Shown here: in pieces, positions 11,380 through 21,133 of the stretch | Numbering within the stretch: position 1 is the stretch's first letter | How the letters are laid out: every line of letters begins with the position of its first letter | Source: Chara braunii | Lineage: Eukaryota; Streptophyta; Charophyceae; Charales; Characeae | Assembly: GCA_003427395.1 (NCBI GenBank) | Contig: BFEA01000011.1 | Coordinates: forward strand, 830,500-871,427 | Length of the DNA stretch: 40,928 nt | Direction of reading: 5' to 3' | The notes under the pieces: generated by a model | What the model saw: only the letters and a program-made list of their open reading frames with translations | Told to the model about the DNA's origin: nothing | The model's database searches: none | Made by a program: the position numbers and the translations under genes

Positions 11380-11405
11380 GGAACAGGCCAAAAATAGCCT
11401 GTTCC
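11380..11405. repeat. Perfect 9-bp hairpin
   Basis: GGAACAGGC (11380-11388) and GCCTGTTCC (11397-11405) are exact inverted repeats around an 8-base A/T-rich loop. No U-tract follows directly, so a terminator is not indicated. Confidence 0.6.
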
Positions 11406-11522
11406 TAAAACCCTGATTTGGTGCCTGAGTTTCAGGGCAGGCCGGTCTGATGAAAGACCGAAAATGGCCCTTCGTTTCAGGCTAAAAAGGCTACTGCCAT
11501 TTTTAGTCTGAAACGACACAGG

Positions 11523-11605
11523 GTCTGTAGGCCCCTGTTTATCAGGCTTTCAAGCTGAACAGACACGGCGCCTGTAGGCCCTGGTTTTCAGGCTTTCATC
11601 CTGAG
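11523..11605. repeat. Two degenerate copies of a 35-bp unit
   Basis: CTGTAGGCCC, TGTTT or GGTTT, TCAGGCTTTCA and CCTGA or GCTGA recur in the same order at 11525-11558 and 11572-11605. The surrounding 11400-11640 interval is rich in related CAGGC and GCCTG words that could pair locally. Confidence 0.5.
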
Positions 11606-11656
11606 GGACGCAGGGCCTAGAAAATGGCCCTCGTGTGCAGGCGCAGCATGTAACAG

Positions 11657-12112
11657 TCAGGAAGAAGAGGCCCCACCCCGGCAGATAGGACAGGCACACT
11701 GGGAATGACGTGGATGTTCACATGGATACGCAAGGAGAGCTACTTCGCCACAGCTTTCAGCAGGACGGCTAGCACGGACCATCCCATCAAAATAATCCTG
11801 ACAAAGGACATGCTGTCGACATGTCAAAAACACAGCAGGATGTTCATCACAGTGCGGCAACATGCAGTCCTGATAGCGTCCTTGAGCACAAAAGGGACAA
11901 CGAATATCTGGGTATAGGGATGTGTCCTGACAAAGGACATGCTGTCCACATGTCAAAAAAACAGCAGGACGTTCATCACAGTGCGGCATCATGCAGTCCT
12001 GGTAGCATCCTTGAGCACAAAAGGGACGACGAATATCTGGGTGATAGGGATGTGTACAATGAGGAAATGTTGGACACCCTTCGGCACAGACGGCGGCGGC
12101 TGCAATAAATTG
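11657..12112 (-). CDS. Cysteine/histidine-rich, RING-like protein fragment
   Basis: The minus strand reads a cysteine-rich frame. It holds CAEGCPTFPHC, then CAQGCYQDCMMPHCDERP, AVFLTCGQHVLCQD and CPFC, then a second CMLPHCDEHPAVFLTC, RQHVLC and finally YPCEHPRHSQCACPICRGG. The C-x2-H-x2-C and CPxC spacings and the CxHxxHxxC block resemble RING-type zinc-binding domains, which in E3 ubiquitin ligases bind E2 enzymes. However, a Cys expected after HVLCQD is missing in both copies, and the spacings are irregular. An in-frame duplication of 43 residues is internal. The beginning is unclear: a TAA lies upstream in this frame, with an AG at about 12105 as a possible acceptor. It may be a decayed gene. 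Confidence 0.45.
   Translation of the reverse strand, partial: QFIAAAAVCAEGCPTFPHCTHPYHPDIRRPFCAQGCYQDCMMPHCDERPAVFLTCGQHVLCQDTSLYPDIRCPFCAQGRYQDCMLPHCDEHPAVFLTCRQHVLCQDYFDGMVRASRPAESCGEVALLAYPCEHPRHSQCACPICRGGASSS
11797..12055 (-). repeat. Tandem duplication (129 and 130 bp) in the RING-like frame
   Basis: CCTGACAAAGGACATGCTG starts both units (11797 and 11926) and the copies differ at few positions. The right unit has one additional base (GGGTGATAGG against GGGTATAGG), which changes the reading frame upstream of it on the minus strand. Confidence 0.9.
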
Positions 12113-12552
12113 ATAATGTTAATGGCATAGGTGATGAATTCCGCAGCCAAGAAGCACCGCGTCCCTGTCCCGACAGGTGTCCCATGAGAGTCCATCAATG
12201 CACACAGAAATTCATTTATGTTGAAAATAGCATGAATCATTATCCCACCATCCCACAGTTCCCACTGGGCAGCTGCACGAATGAGTGCCATATAATGCCT
12301 GGGTCTGTGCAAAATACAGGCAGAAATGTGAGGATGGTCATTAGGGTCATCACCTGGCGTCGCATGACGCATAAGAAGGTGACGACCGTGGAATGCTAGC
12401 TGTAAAACATTTACAGTGAAGCCTCCTGAGGTAGTATAATTACTACCTTCAGGAGGTGGACCATTATGGTCATGGCCCCTCTTTACATGTCTGTTAGTGT
12501 GTGTGCATCCACATGACCACCAGAATGCCCACACTTCAGGTATTTTGCGTCC
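11989..12552 (-). CDS. Open frame upstream of the RING-like fragment, unrecognised
   Basis: About 185 codons stay open on the minus strand. The text looks protein-like: TVNVLQLAFHGRHLLMRHA, RPRHYMALIRAAAQWELWD, MIHAIFNINEFLCALMDS and RCFLAAEFITYAINIINLL. It has mixed codon use and no repeat character. Its last 40 codons overlap the RING-like frame in another phase, so the two could be joined by splicing or by a past frameshift (one-base indel near 12036). I do not recognise the family. The start is not fixed, and the first methionine would be at 12534. Confidence 0.4.
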   Translation of the reverse strand, partial: GRKIPEVWAFWWSCGCTHTNRHVKRGHDHNGPPPEGSNYTTSGGFTVNVLQLAFHGRHLLMRHATPGDDPNDHPHISACILHRPRHYMALIRAAAQWELWDGGIMIHAIFNINEFLCALMDSHGTPVGTGTRCFLAAEFITYAINIINLLQPPPSVPKGVQHFLIVHIPITQIFVVPFVLKDATRTA

Positions 12553-12924
12553 ACCTCCCTTAGGTGCTCCCTGACAGCCTAACGGCCTCGCAAATCCTCC
12601 CTTTCATTTCCAAATTCTTCTTCCTTATGGAGCATTCTGTCTTCTTCACTTCCTACCCTATTCATCTTGAGAAGTAAGTGGTAGGATCCAAGTCACGGTT
12701 ACGACCCGTACATCCGGAGAGCCATGCAGACAGTGTGGTTGTCTGGGTCTGAATACCAGTGCACAGATGGTGTCCAGGTCCGGATTCAACTTTTCGTTTT
12801 TGCAAATATTCCCAGATTTCGATTTCCAGAAAGATTTGAAGAAAAAATATGGGAACAAGAAAAAAATTGTGCAGCATTCCAATACAAGCAACTTTTGACT
12901 GTGGGTCATTATTGTGAGGATTTA
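12553..12924. other. Interval without a supported gene
   Basis: I see no coding frame, RNA gene or repeat here. It is the left flank of the element C 5' LTR. Confidence 0.5.
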
Positions 12925-13539
12925 TGCCTCGGCATAGGGCCCTGCAGCAGGCGCGAACCCCGCCCTAAGTGAAGGGGGGGGGCCCTGAATCTCAATGCGT
13001 CCTGAACTTGTCAATTTTTGCAAATCTTGGTTGGCGCCAGACATTTGCCACGCGCCAGTCGGTTACATCTGCCTTGCTCGTGAGAATCCAAAATATTTGT
13101 GAGCCTTCCAGGCTCTTCCGGCAACGTGGGCGAAGCAGGTGGCACCGCACATTTGTGCCTGGGTGGTTGGGCATGCCTAACCAATTCGGTCCCAGGCCAC
13201 TGTCTGAACGGGCCTGAGCGCAGACACTTTGGCCGAGACTGAAAATACTGGAAACTCGGTCTCACGTGGGAAGCAAGTGGAAAGCGCCTGCCACTTTCCA
13301 TATAGGAAAGGGCTGGGCTCCAGTCGAGAGATTCGGGCACTTGCAAGTGCGGGTGGCAGCGCTGCTGGAGTGATCACTCGTGGGCTGCTTGATGCGCTAG
13401 AGCTGGTGCTGCATGCACGCGCGGGGCCCTGCTGAGGGCAGCGCCATAGCCAGCCCCCATAGCCGGGCTTGGCTTGGACATAGCCAGTGGGGGTGGTGGT
13501 GGTCTTCATGCATGAGAGCGAAGACGTGGGTAGTAGAAG

Positions 13540-13632
<93 letters not shown>

Positions 13633-13635
13633 GGN

Positions 13636-13725
<90 letters not shown>

Positions 13726-14080
13726 GGTTGTGATGTGAGGGCACATACCTGGTCTTGGTGACGATCTACAAGGTCAACATCTTCACGTAATACGGTTGAT
13801 GCTGCTGATGTCAACAGGATGCATTGTCAATTCGTAGGCTGCTAGTAGCTGTGTGATCGTAGACTGGGCGCTGAGCCCCAAGTAGGAGGAAGGGCTCTGG
13901 ATAGATATGTTGGTGATGACGAGAGTATGCTCTCATTGACATTCGGATTCGGTGCTTTGGTTCTCCGTTGGTGGAATACCAGTGCGTTTCTGCTTTGTGG
14001 ACAGCGTTGGACTTGCTGGCTTTCAATGTGATTTTGCACTCTGGATTTCTGTCATTTCGCTATCGCTCGTTTTCCTTGCA
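12925..14080 (+). repeat. 5' LTR of element C
   Basis: It begins about TGCCTCGGCATAGGG and ends TTTTCCTTGCA, four bases before the primer site, and matches 39418-40373. It is about 200 bp longer because of a GA expansion. One GCCATAGC word lies at 13443. The left edge is uncertain by a few bases because TTTA precedes TGCC in both copies. Confidence 0.82.
13542..13721. repeat. Long GA microsatellite with one ambiguous base
   Basis: About 180 bp of AG repeats is interrupted once by GATGAGGN (N at 13635). The matching place in the 3' LTR (about 39997-40018) has only about ten units, so the tract expanded in this copy. Ser-Leu and Arg-Glu open frames here are artefacts. Confidence 0.95.
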
Positions 14081-14083
14081 ATT

Positions 14084-14095
14084 TGGTATCGGAGC
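14084..14095 (+). promoter_or_regulatory. Primer binding site of element C (variant)
   Basis: TGGTATCGGAGC lies three bases after the LTR end. It differs from the plant initiator-Met primer sequence at one base (A to G at position 8), the same variant as in element B. Confidence 0.8.
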
Positions 14096-14963
14096 TGGTT
14101 TGAGCCGCTCCACTGGCTCCTTCGCAATAGCTGTTTGGTGCTTCGTTGGGATAAGGTCAGGCAGTGATAACACTTGTGCGTTGATGTATAGGCGGCCCTG
14201 AGTCGAGAGGGGCCGCCTGGAAGGCTATGTGGTGACATAGTGGGTGCACGCTGGATGATGAGAGCTTGCTGACGTGGCATTTAAGCCGAGGTGGAACTGC
14301 AGTGTACTGTGGGTTGTGCCGAGGCATCGACCAGTCAGCACAAATGCATGGGGGCAGCTGTGAGGTACGTTGGTCCTTACCTTATCTACCCTCTTCATTG
14401 CTTCTTACCGTGAGGAAGTGAGTCTTGTCTTGAGAGTTCTCTCATTGTGAGGTGTTGCGAGCGCTCGACCTTGAGAGTCGACATTCTTCCTAGGGAGCAA
14501 GCTGGTGGCAGCGCGCGTTGCCTCTGAAGGGCCCTCGACAAAGCACTCGGGTCACGGTCACCATGCCAACCCTCTGGGACTAGTACACGCATGCTTTGCC
14601 GCTTGTCCTTTGGTCTACACGCTGCACTCTAGAGGTCATGTCGGGCAGGCCGGCCCTATGAGGCAGAGACGAGTACCGGACTGTCTATAAAGAGACTCCG
14701 GCGGGGACACACGATTCGTGCTCTACGCGAGTATAAAAATAGTACGGTCGGGGCTGGCCAGTTCTGCATTGACTTCGGGCACAGGGGTGGGCCGATTGCA
14801 CACCTTCACACACGCTGCTGAACCAGAGCTTCAGGACGTTGACATCAAGTACCTACTCAAGAGGGATACAGGGGTAGGGAATATTCCAGTAAACAGTTCG
14901 ATTGTTTATTATTGTAAAATTCCATTCTGCATGCTCAACCAGCAAATAATTTAATTTTTATTT
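14096..14963 (+). other. Leader of element C, first part
   Basis: This is untranslated sequence between the primer site and the D insertion. No convincing coding frame is visible. The leader resumes at 34447. Confidence 0.6.
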
Positions 14964-16292
14964 TGTTGCGCTTCTGGTCATTTCCAAAGTGCAAATTCAC
15001 AAGGAAAGACAATGCCACCCAATCGCGAAAGAAATGAAAGCACTTGCAAAGAGATAGAGACCAAAGAAAAGAGAAAGAAGAAGAAGAAGAAGAAGAAGAA
15101 GAAGAAGAAGAAGATGTACACCAGCAAGACCAAAGACAAATCCCCCCTTCTCTCTCCACCTTCCTCCTCCTCCTTGACTTCGCCAATCTTATTCTTCTTC
15201 CAATAATAATAATAACAATGACTGGATGAACCAGAATCAATATCCAAAGTTCCCTCTTACTGCCGACACAACAACAGGTCCACCATAGCCATGATGTCCC
15301 CCCTTCTTCCTCCTCTCACATGCTAAGGCTATGGCGGACTACTAAGGGCTCTGCCCTCCTGTCCAAAGGACAACACAAAGCAGCTATGTCGCTGCTCATC
15401 AGGCCGCCGTGCCTGACTCTGCCTCGAGCTTCCTTGGTGCGGCACTAACCCAACTGGGGCCTTCCAGATGCAGCGCCTATCAAGGTGGTGAAGATGGTGT
15501 CCACCATAGCCAGGTAGGTACCTCGCCACTCTCCTCCTTCGCCCCCCTTCTTCCTCCTCCTCAGGCTGGGCTGCTCGCCATAGCTAGGCTGAGCGCCCAG
15601 CTGCTCTCCTCCTCCAGGCAGCGCCCCAAGTTCAGTGCTTGGCTCCAGCACTACGTCGCCAATCCTTGCACACCGCAAAAGAGGAGGAGCTACTTGCTGC
15701 TCCCGAAGATATAGTGGCCTACTTGCCTCTTTGGCAGTGACTTCCTAGGCCGCGTGGCCTCCCAGCAACCGGTACCTCCTCCCATTCGGAAGGAAACATC
15801 ATTGCAGGCTCTGATATCGTTTGTACAAGCCCTAGACTCAGGCTACTTGGACTGGTACCAGCCTATCTCTAAACTATCACTACTGGGCCTCTGAAAATGC
15901 CAACTTTTTGTCTTCTTCTGCTCGGCCTCGAGTACCCCACACTTCTACCACTACTTGAGTTGTACCGGCCTACCTGCCACTTGAGCATTTTTCCGGCTGC
16001 TTTAAGTGTCGCTGGCCAACACGCGCTACTTGAGTGTTTTTCCCCACTGCAACCCTCAAAGTCACCGCCACAGGTAAGTACTGGCCCTCTGGGGCCTCTC
16101 AACCAACAAGTACCCTTGCGGTTCACACACACACTCAGGCTGACAAGCACTCAGACAGGCACGCAGACCAGCAGGCACATACCCACACAGACTTAGAGAT
16201 CACAGCAGAATGCGAGAATGTCAGCAAGGCATACATTCCAGCAGAAAATCCCAGAAATCAGCAGTGTTCTCGGTCTGTGTTTTGGCGGGTCA
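14964..16292 (-). repeat. 3' LTR of element D
   Basis: It matches 33382-34446 along its length but is about 260 bp longer, with an expanded GAA run and a central segment (about 15590-15840) that is shorter in the other copy. On the minus strand it begins TGACCCGCCAAAACAC at 16292 and ends near 14964. GCCATAGC words lie at 15328 and 15577. Confidence 0.85.
15074..15114. repeat. GAA microsatellite in the D LTR
   Basis: About 13 AAG units occur here. The matching place in the other D LTR (near 33489-33504) has only a few. Confidence 0.9.
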
Positions 16293-16297
16293 TTACA

Positions 16298-16312
16298 CTA
16301 CCCCCCTCTCAA
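16298..16312 (-). promoter_or_regulatory. Polypurine tract of element D
   Basis: On the minus strand this reads TTGAGAGGGGGGTAG, a few bases before the LTR start at 16292. Confidence 0.65.
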
Positions 16313-16329
16313 GAGCGAGGCCCCTTCAA

Positions 16330-17740
16330 GCGAGTAACTCGTTCAGGGTCGGTACAAAATGCATCGTAGGCATATATCAGAAAGAGAGTTTCGGTACAAC
16401 TGTGAGGAGTGAGTGTTGTAGAAGACTTAGCAATCTGTCCATCGGCGATCTGTCGTCCATAAGCATTAACAATACGGGGAGCATTCTTTAGAAGCTTTTT
16501 TCAGTCGATCTAGTAGAACTCGTTCAACGGGTGATAAAGGAAGTGAACTTTGTACAGTCTGTTCCTCCCTCTTCCTTCATGGGAAATGATTCTGTCTATT
16601 TCGTGGCCACCGTTAATAGCTAAGGTATCGTAGGATCTCGGAAGGGAAAATCCCACCATTAGTGTGGGGGAACAGTTTGGATGCGTGAAAGACCGGATAC
16701 GTACGCGGATGAGGTGGTACGTCGATCACGTTTGAAGGGCCAAATTTGTCATCTCCTACCACCTTCAGAACCTGCCAAGGACCATAGTACAACGAAAGAA
16801 GCTTCCGTGATACTTCTCCTTCGGAAAATTCGAACATCTTGATCCAGACATAACTTCCTACTTCGAAATTCCCTGCTTTGCGCGACTTGTTAGCATGTTT
16901 AATCATGGCATGCTGGCGCTTGTTCATCACTGTGATAGCAACTTTGAGCAAGCGTGCATACTTGGCATTGTAGCCAGGCATGCCGGGCGTCAGACCAGGT
17001 GACCGATCGGGGAATAAATAGGAGAGAGAATTGCGCAGCGGCCAACCGTGTTGCAGTTGATTCGGTGTCATGCCAGTTGCGGAGTGAATGGAGTCGTTAT
17101 ACAACCGCTTCACTTTTTTTAACTCCTTGTCCCACGCGTTCTGGTCGAGAACAATTAACGCGCGAAGTAGTTGAATGACACTCTGGTTGATTTCCTCGGT
17201 CAACCCATTGGCTTCGGGGTGTTAACCAGAAGTCATGTTGAGTTTAATGTCGTAGATTTGAGAGGTGAAGTCCTTCCAATTAGTACTAATGCACCTGGTG
17301 TCCCGATCACTCACAAGGGTTTTCGGGGGGCCATACTGCAAAATGTACTGCTGGTGGAATTCTTCAATCACAAGCTCAATTGGTGCATAAGGAGGTAAAG
17401 GAATAAAGTTCAGGAATTTAGAAAAACGATCCACGATTACCATGGCTTGTGAATGTCCTCCCTCGCTCACCTTTCCCATGTCTGTGAAATCGATAGAAAC
17501 CGGCTCACAAGGTGCATCAGGAATGGGGAGAGGTTTCATCAGGCCATAAGGCTTATGCCTATGAAGCTCAGATCTTTGACAGACTTGACATTCAACAATA
17601 AACTTATAAGTGGATCCCTTCATTCCCGACCAACCAAACTGCTGCAAAAGACTTACGTAAGTCTTCTCAAAGTCGAAGTGTCCTCCGACCATGTGCCAAA
17701 TCCAAGAAATGAGTTCGGAGAGGCGCATGGTTGTACACAC
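16330..17740 (-). pseudogene. Element D integrase with chromodomain-like tail (broken)
   Basis: The 17222-17740 frame shows the zinc-binding half (HMVGGH, CQVCQ), SIDFTDMGKV, MVIVDRFSKF and TLVSDRDTRC. A TAA at 17222-17224 sits directly before HPEANG, where a residue such as Gln is usual. The same frame continues at 16613-17203 with EINQSVIQLLRAL, GNFEVGSYVWIKM, YYGPWQVLKVVGDDKFGPS and HPRTYPVFHASKLF. A frameshift near 16620 separates a tail (about 16600-16450) with GHEIDRIISHEGRGR, LYKVHFLYH and NAPRIVNAYGRQ, interrupted by two TAG or TGA-type stops. All three DDE acidic residues are present, but the gene cannot be read through. Confidence 0.87.
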
Positions 17741-19230
17741 AAACGATCAAACTTCCCATGGCGTTGGAATACAGGACCCTCGCACTCATGAAAATCAGAC
17801 TGGCTGCTAGGGCCAGCCTTGATCTGCTCAACGATGGGACTAAGGTCCAGATTCTTGGCAGTGTGCTCGACCAAATCCTCCTTCAGTTTCCTTCGCAGGT
17901 CGTACGAGCCCACGAGGCAAGTCAAAAACTCAGGATGTCGAGACAAAGAATCAGCGACATAATTATAACAACCTTTCTTTTGTTTTAGTTCAAAATTGCA
18001 AATATTAATGTCATGCAGCTACCGGGTCAGCATCGAAGAGAGATCAATTTGCATTTTGATCCACTGCAAGGTCTGATGATCAGAGTAAAGGGACGACCCA
18101 AGAGGTAGTGCTTCCAATGTGCAAGCACCTCTTGCAAGGCATAGCGCTCATGCACATATGTTGAGGTAGCTACCTTGTGGTCGAGCATGCATTTGCTGTA
18201 ATATTTGAGCGGTCCGACCATCACCATCATCTTGCTGCAACACTGCGCCAATCCCATACTGACTCGCATTCATAGTGACCACGAATGTGAGGTTGGCATC
18301 CGCAATGCCGAGCACAAGGTGACTTACCAAAGCTTTTTTGAAAGCTCGAAACGCAGTCTCGCATTTCTCACACCACGCATAAGCGACATTTTTGCTTGTT
18401 AGTCTCGAGAGTGGGTGAGCAATTACAAAAAAATTGGGTACAAACTTCCGGTAATACGAATCCGAACCAAGAAAGGAACGCAGTTCGCGTACAGTCACCG
18501 GTTGAGGCCACTTGGTTGCCTCAAGCTCAAGGACGTTTGCAGACAACCGATGCCCAAGATAGATGGCGTTGTCCCTTCCAAACTCGGGTATCTCTAAGTT
18601 GAGGTGCAGCTTCGCCTCCTTGAGAACCTGCAAGACTTCCTCAAGGTGCTCGACATGCTCTTCCATGGACTTGCTGAAAATCAGGATTTCATCGAGGTAA
18701 ACGACAACAAACCTATTGAGCTGATGGCGGAGAGCTTTGTCCATGAGGCAATGAAATGTGGCTGGTGCATTTGTGAGACCGAAGGGCATAACGATAAATT
18801 CGTACAGCCCATCGCGTGTCTTGAACGAAGTGTTGTGCTGGTCGATCAAATCAACTTCAATCTGGTGATAGCCAGGCTTAGAGGTCAATATTGGAGAAGA
18901 CCTTGCACCCACTTGCAGCATCCAACAAATCATTTATGTGTGGCAAAGGATAAGCGTTTTTTCTTGTGATACGATTTAGGCCTCGATAGTCGATACACAT
19001 CCGGAGTTTGCCTCCTTTCTTCGGCACAAACAGGACAGGTGCACCGAGCTCAGATTCACTAGGCCTAATCCATCCACGATCAGGCATGTCATCAATCTGT
19101 CTTCTCAGCTCCTCCAACTCGCCTTGCCCCATACAGTAGATGCAGCCCTTTGGAGGAACACTCCCTTCTACTATCTCGATCTTGTGTTTGACCGAACTCT
19201 CGGGAACTCCACGAGGTTCAACCAGAACTT
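17653..19230 (-). pseudogene. Element D reverse transcriptase and RNase H (broken, active sites altered)
   Basis: The RT begins near 19230 ([16 protein letters not shown]) and runs through [26 protein letters not shown] and [20 protein letters not shown]. It shifts frame near 18900 and continues with YHQIEVD, MPFGLTNAPATFH and VVVYLDEILIFS. The second Asp of the catalytic YxDD is Glu. RNase H has TMNASQYG where TTDAS is expected, so its first catalytic Asp is Asn. The text VAAIRD usual before WPQPVTVRELRSFLG is missing (an 18-bp deletion). Further frameshifts occur near 18190 and 18100; the remaining pieces show LAHWKHYLLGRPF, then NFELKQKKGCYNYVADSLSR at about 18000-17940. Confidence 0.88.
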
Positions 19231-19371
19231 CCGAAAATTGATCTAGTAAACGTCAAATGTTTATTGGGACTTCAGGTGGAGGATCATCCTCATCAGGAGA
19301 GAGAAAATAAGTTTGAGAATTTACAGTAATAACAACCAAATTTGAAGTAGTTGGATTAGAAGTAGTCTAGC
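19231..19371 (-). pseudogene. Element D protease-RT linker remnant
   Basis: The minus strand reads VVITVNSQTYFLSPDEDD and PPPEVPINI before the RT. The continuation lies on the far side of the inserted E and B sequences, at 29537. Confidence 0.6.
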
Positions 19372-19411
19372 ATACTGAGCCACACGGGCCCAAGTTAGGG
19401 CCCGGTTCCAG
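19372..19411 (+). mobile_element. Left stub of sequence E
   Basis: TGAGCCACACGGGCCC starts a 40-bp piece that belongs neither to D coding sequence nor to the B LTR. I pair it with 28480-29530 as one LTR-like insertion split by B. The pairing rests on position only. Confidence 0.4.
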
Positions 19412-20304
19412 TGAAACGATATTCACCGGTTCGCAGTAGCGAATGCAGATCCCAGGGCTCGATCCCTAGTTCCCCATCTTACCTGTGTACAGTATTGATG
19501 TCAACCCGTAGATTTGAACCCGCGACCTGTTGAAACGCCAGTGGTAGGTAGATTGTCGTCGGTCACAGCTTAGAAGGGAATCGAACTGTAGACTTGTAGG
19601 GTAGGAGTCTAGACAGTTCCGAAGTCGTAGTTGTAGGATGTCTGAAGGGTCAAGGTCGTAGCTGCTGTCTTACCTGAAGAGGCAAAGTCGTAGCCGCTAC
19701 AGCACCGAAAGGCCAAGTTAGTTTCTAGAAGTGGCCTTTCGGAGTGAGCCTACGTTGAACAGAGGCAAGTGGTCAAGTGGTGGTAGGCCACCCTGCTGAG
19801 TCAACAGTCCCAGTTAGGCAGTCCGGTCCTGTCCAACAAGTACCGTCTGGGACTGTGTGCACCAAGGGCCAAGGGACACAGGGCAGACCAAAGCAGCGCA
19901 GAAGTATAAATCAAGAGGCTGCACCCAGCCATTCATTCATTCCTGCGGATGCCATGCGGAAGCGCTGCCTCAGCAGCTTGCGCGAGGAGGTCTGCAGTGT
20001 GCCCGAGGACGAAGTGGGCAGAGAAGCGTAGTGTAGCGATAGGGTCGTGGCAGCTAGCGCTGCCATAGCTGTAGCATAGGGTATGTGTGTGTTGTGTATG
20101 GATACTGAGTGTTGCGTGTGGGACATCCAGGGTGATCCAGAGTGAGAACAGTGAATTGTGTGGGCGCCTAGTCGCCATAGCCAGTTGGAAGAGAACTCTT
20201 ATCTGGTCACGATATCTTTGAGTACTGTGTGGGCGAATGTTGCCAGTTTGTTGTATCGCTGTTTCCATTCATGACGAAGTGTGAATAAGTCGAGTCTGAT
20301 TCCA
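19412..20304 (+). repeat. 5' LTR of element B
   Basis: It is 893 bp, TGAAACG...TTCCA, one base before the primer site. A likely TATA element, AGTATAAATC, is at 19900-19909. GCCATAGC words lie at 20062 and 20174. The 3' LTR is almost identical. Confidence 0.92.
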
Positions 20305-20305
20305 C

Positions 20306-20317
20306 TGGTATCGGAGC
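20306..20317 (+). promoter_or_regulatory. Primer binding site of element B (variant)
   Basis: TGGTATCGGAGC directly follows the 5' LTR. It matches the plant initiator-Met tRNA primer site except for one base, as in element C. Confidence 0.85.
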
Positions 20318-20511
20318 AGGTACCTGCTGTTCCACGCGCGCGATGTGGGCAGGGCCGATGTGCCGTAGCCGAAGTGACCGCCGGAGGAGGCAGTCCGCCA
20401 TAGCGGACCTCGAGGTGGAAGAAGACGCCACGCACCTACAACAAGAAGAGAAATAGAGAGTGAGAGAGAGAGAGACATGAGAGATACAAGATTGGGTTCT
20501 TACCTGCTGCG

Positions 20512-20891
20512 NNNNNNNNNNNNNNNNNNNNNNNNNNNNNNNNNNNNNNNNNNNNNNNNNNNNNNNNNNNNNNNNNNNNNNNNNNNNNNNNNNNNNNNNN
20601 NNNNNNNNNNNNNNNNNNNNNNNNNNNNNNNNNNNNNNNNNNNNNNNNNNNNNNNNNNNNNNNNNNNNNNNNNNNNNNNNNNNNNNNNNNNNNNNNNNNN
20701 NNNNNNNNNNNNNNNNNNNNNNNNNNNNNNNNNNNNNNNNNNNNNNNNNNNNNNNNNNNNNNNNNNNNNNNNNNNNNNNNNNNNNNNNNNNNNNNNNNNN
20801 NNNNNNNNNNNNNNNNNNNNNNNNNNNNNNNNNNNNNNNNNNNNNNNNNNNNNNNNNNNNNNNNNNNNNNNNNNNNNNNNNNNNNNNNNNN
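20512..20891. other. Assembly gap (380 N)
   Basis: The run of N abuts a poly(A) run, suggesting that a homopolymer broke the assembly. Open frames drawn across it are not real. Confidence 0.99.
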
Positions 20892-20977
20892 AAAAAAAAA
20901 AAAAAAAAAAAAAACAGCAAAAAAGAAGAAGGTGAAGGTGCCGGCAGCCATAGCCGAGTTGAGGGGTTAACCGGGCG

Positions 20978-21133
20978 TTGACCAGACCGTTGACCAAAGG
21001 GTTGACCAAGGGTTGACCAGCGGGTTGACTAGGCATTGACCAAGGTGGTTGACCAAGCGTTGACTGGGGGTTGTCCGCGTTGACTCAGCGTTGACCAAGG
21101 CGTTGACCGGAGCTGCTGACCAAGATTTTGACC
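20978..21133 (+). promoter_or_regulatory. Array of twelve TTGACY (W-box-like) motifs
   Basis: TTGACC or TTGACT occurs 12 times in 156 bp, often as GTTGACCAAGG or GCGTTGAC, with irregular spacing. Degenerate copies (TTAACC, TTGTCC, CTGACC) lie among them. TTGAC[CT] is the core site of plant WRKY transcription factors. The array sits downstream of the LTR promoter, in the transcribed leader, so it could act as an enhancer or RNA element or be only a decayed tandem repeat. Confidence 0.6.

Noticed and set aside
11380-11405. Rho-independent terminator
   Set aside because: No U-tract follows directly and the genome is eukaryotic.
13177-13814. Ser-Leu and Arg-Glu repeat proteins
   Set aside because: They are translations of a GA microsatellite in three frames on each strand.
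14941-16196. Host coding frames in the D LTR
   Set aside because: The same text occurs in the other D LTR, and the frames are not conserved between the two copies.
20207-21036. Open frames crossing 20512-20891
   Set aside because: They consist of unknown bases and a poly(A) run.
20978-21133. CRISPR array
   Set aside because: Spacing is short and irregular, there are no unique spacers, and the context is a eukaryotic retrotransposon.
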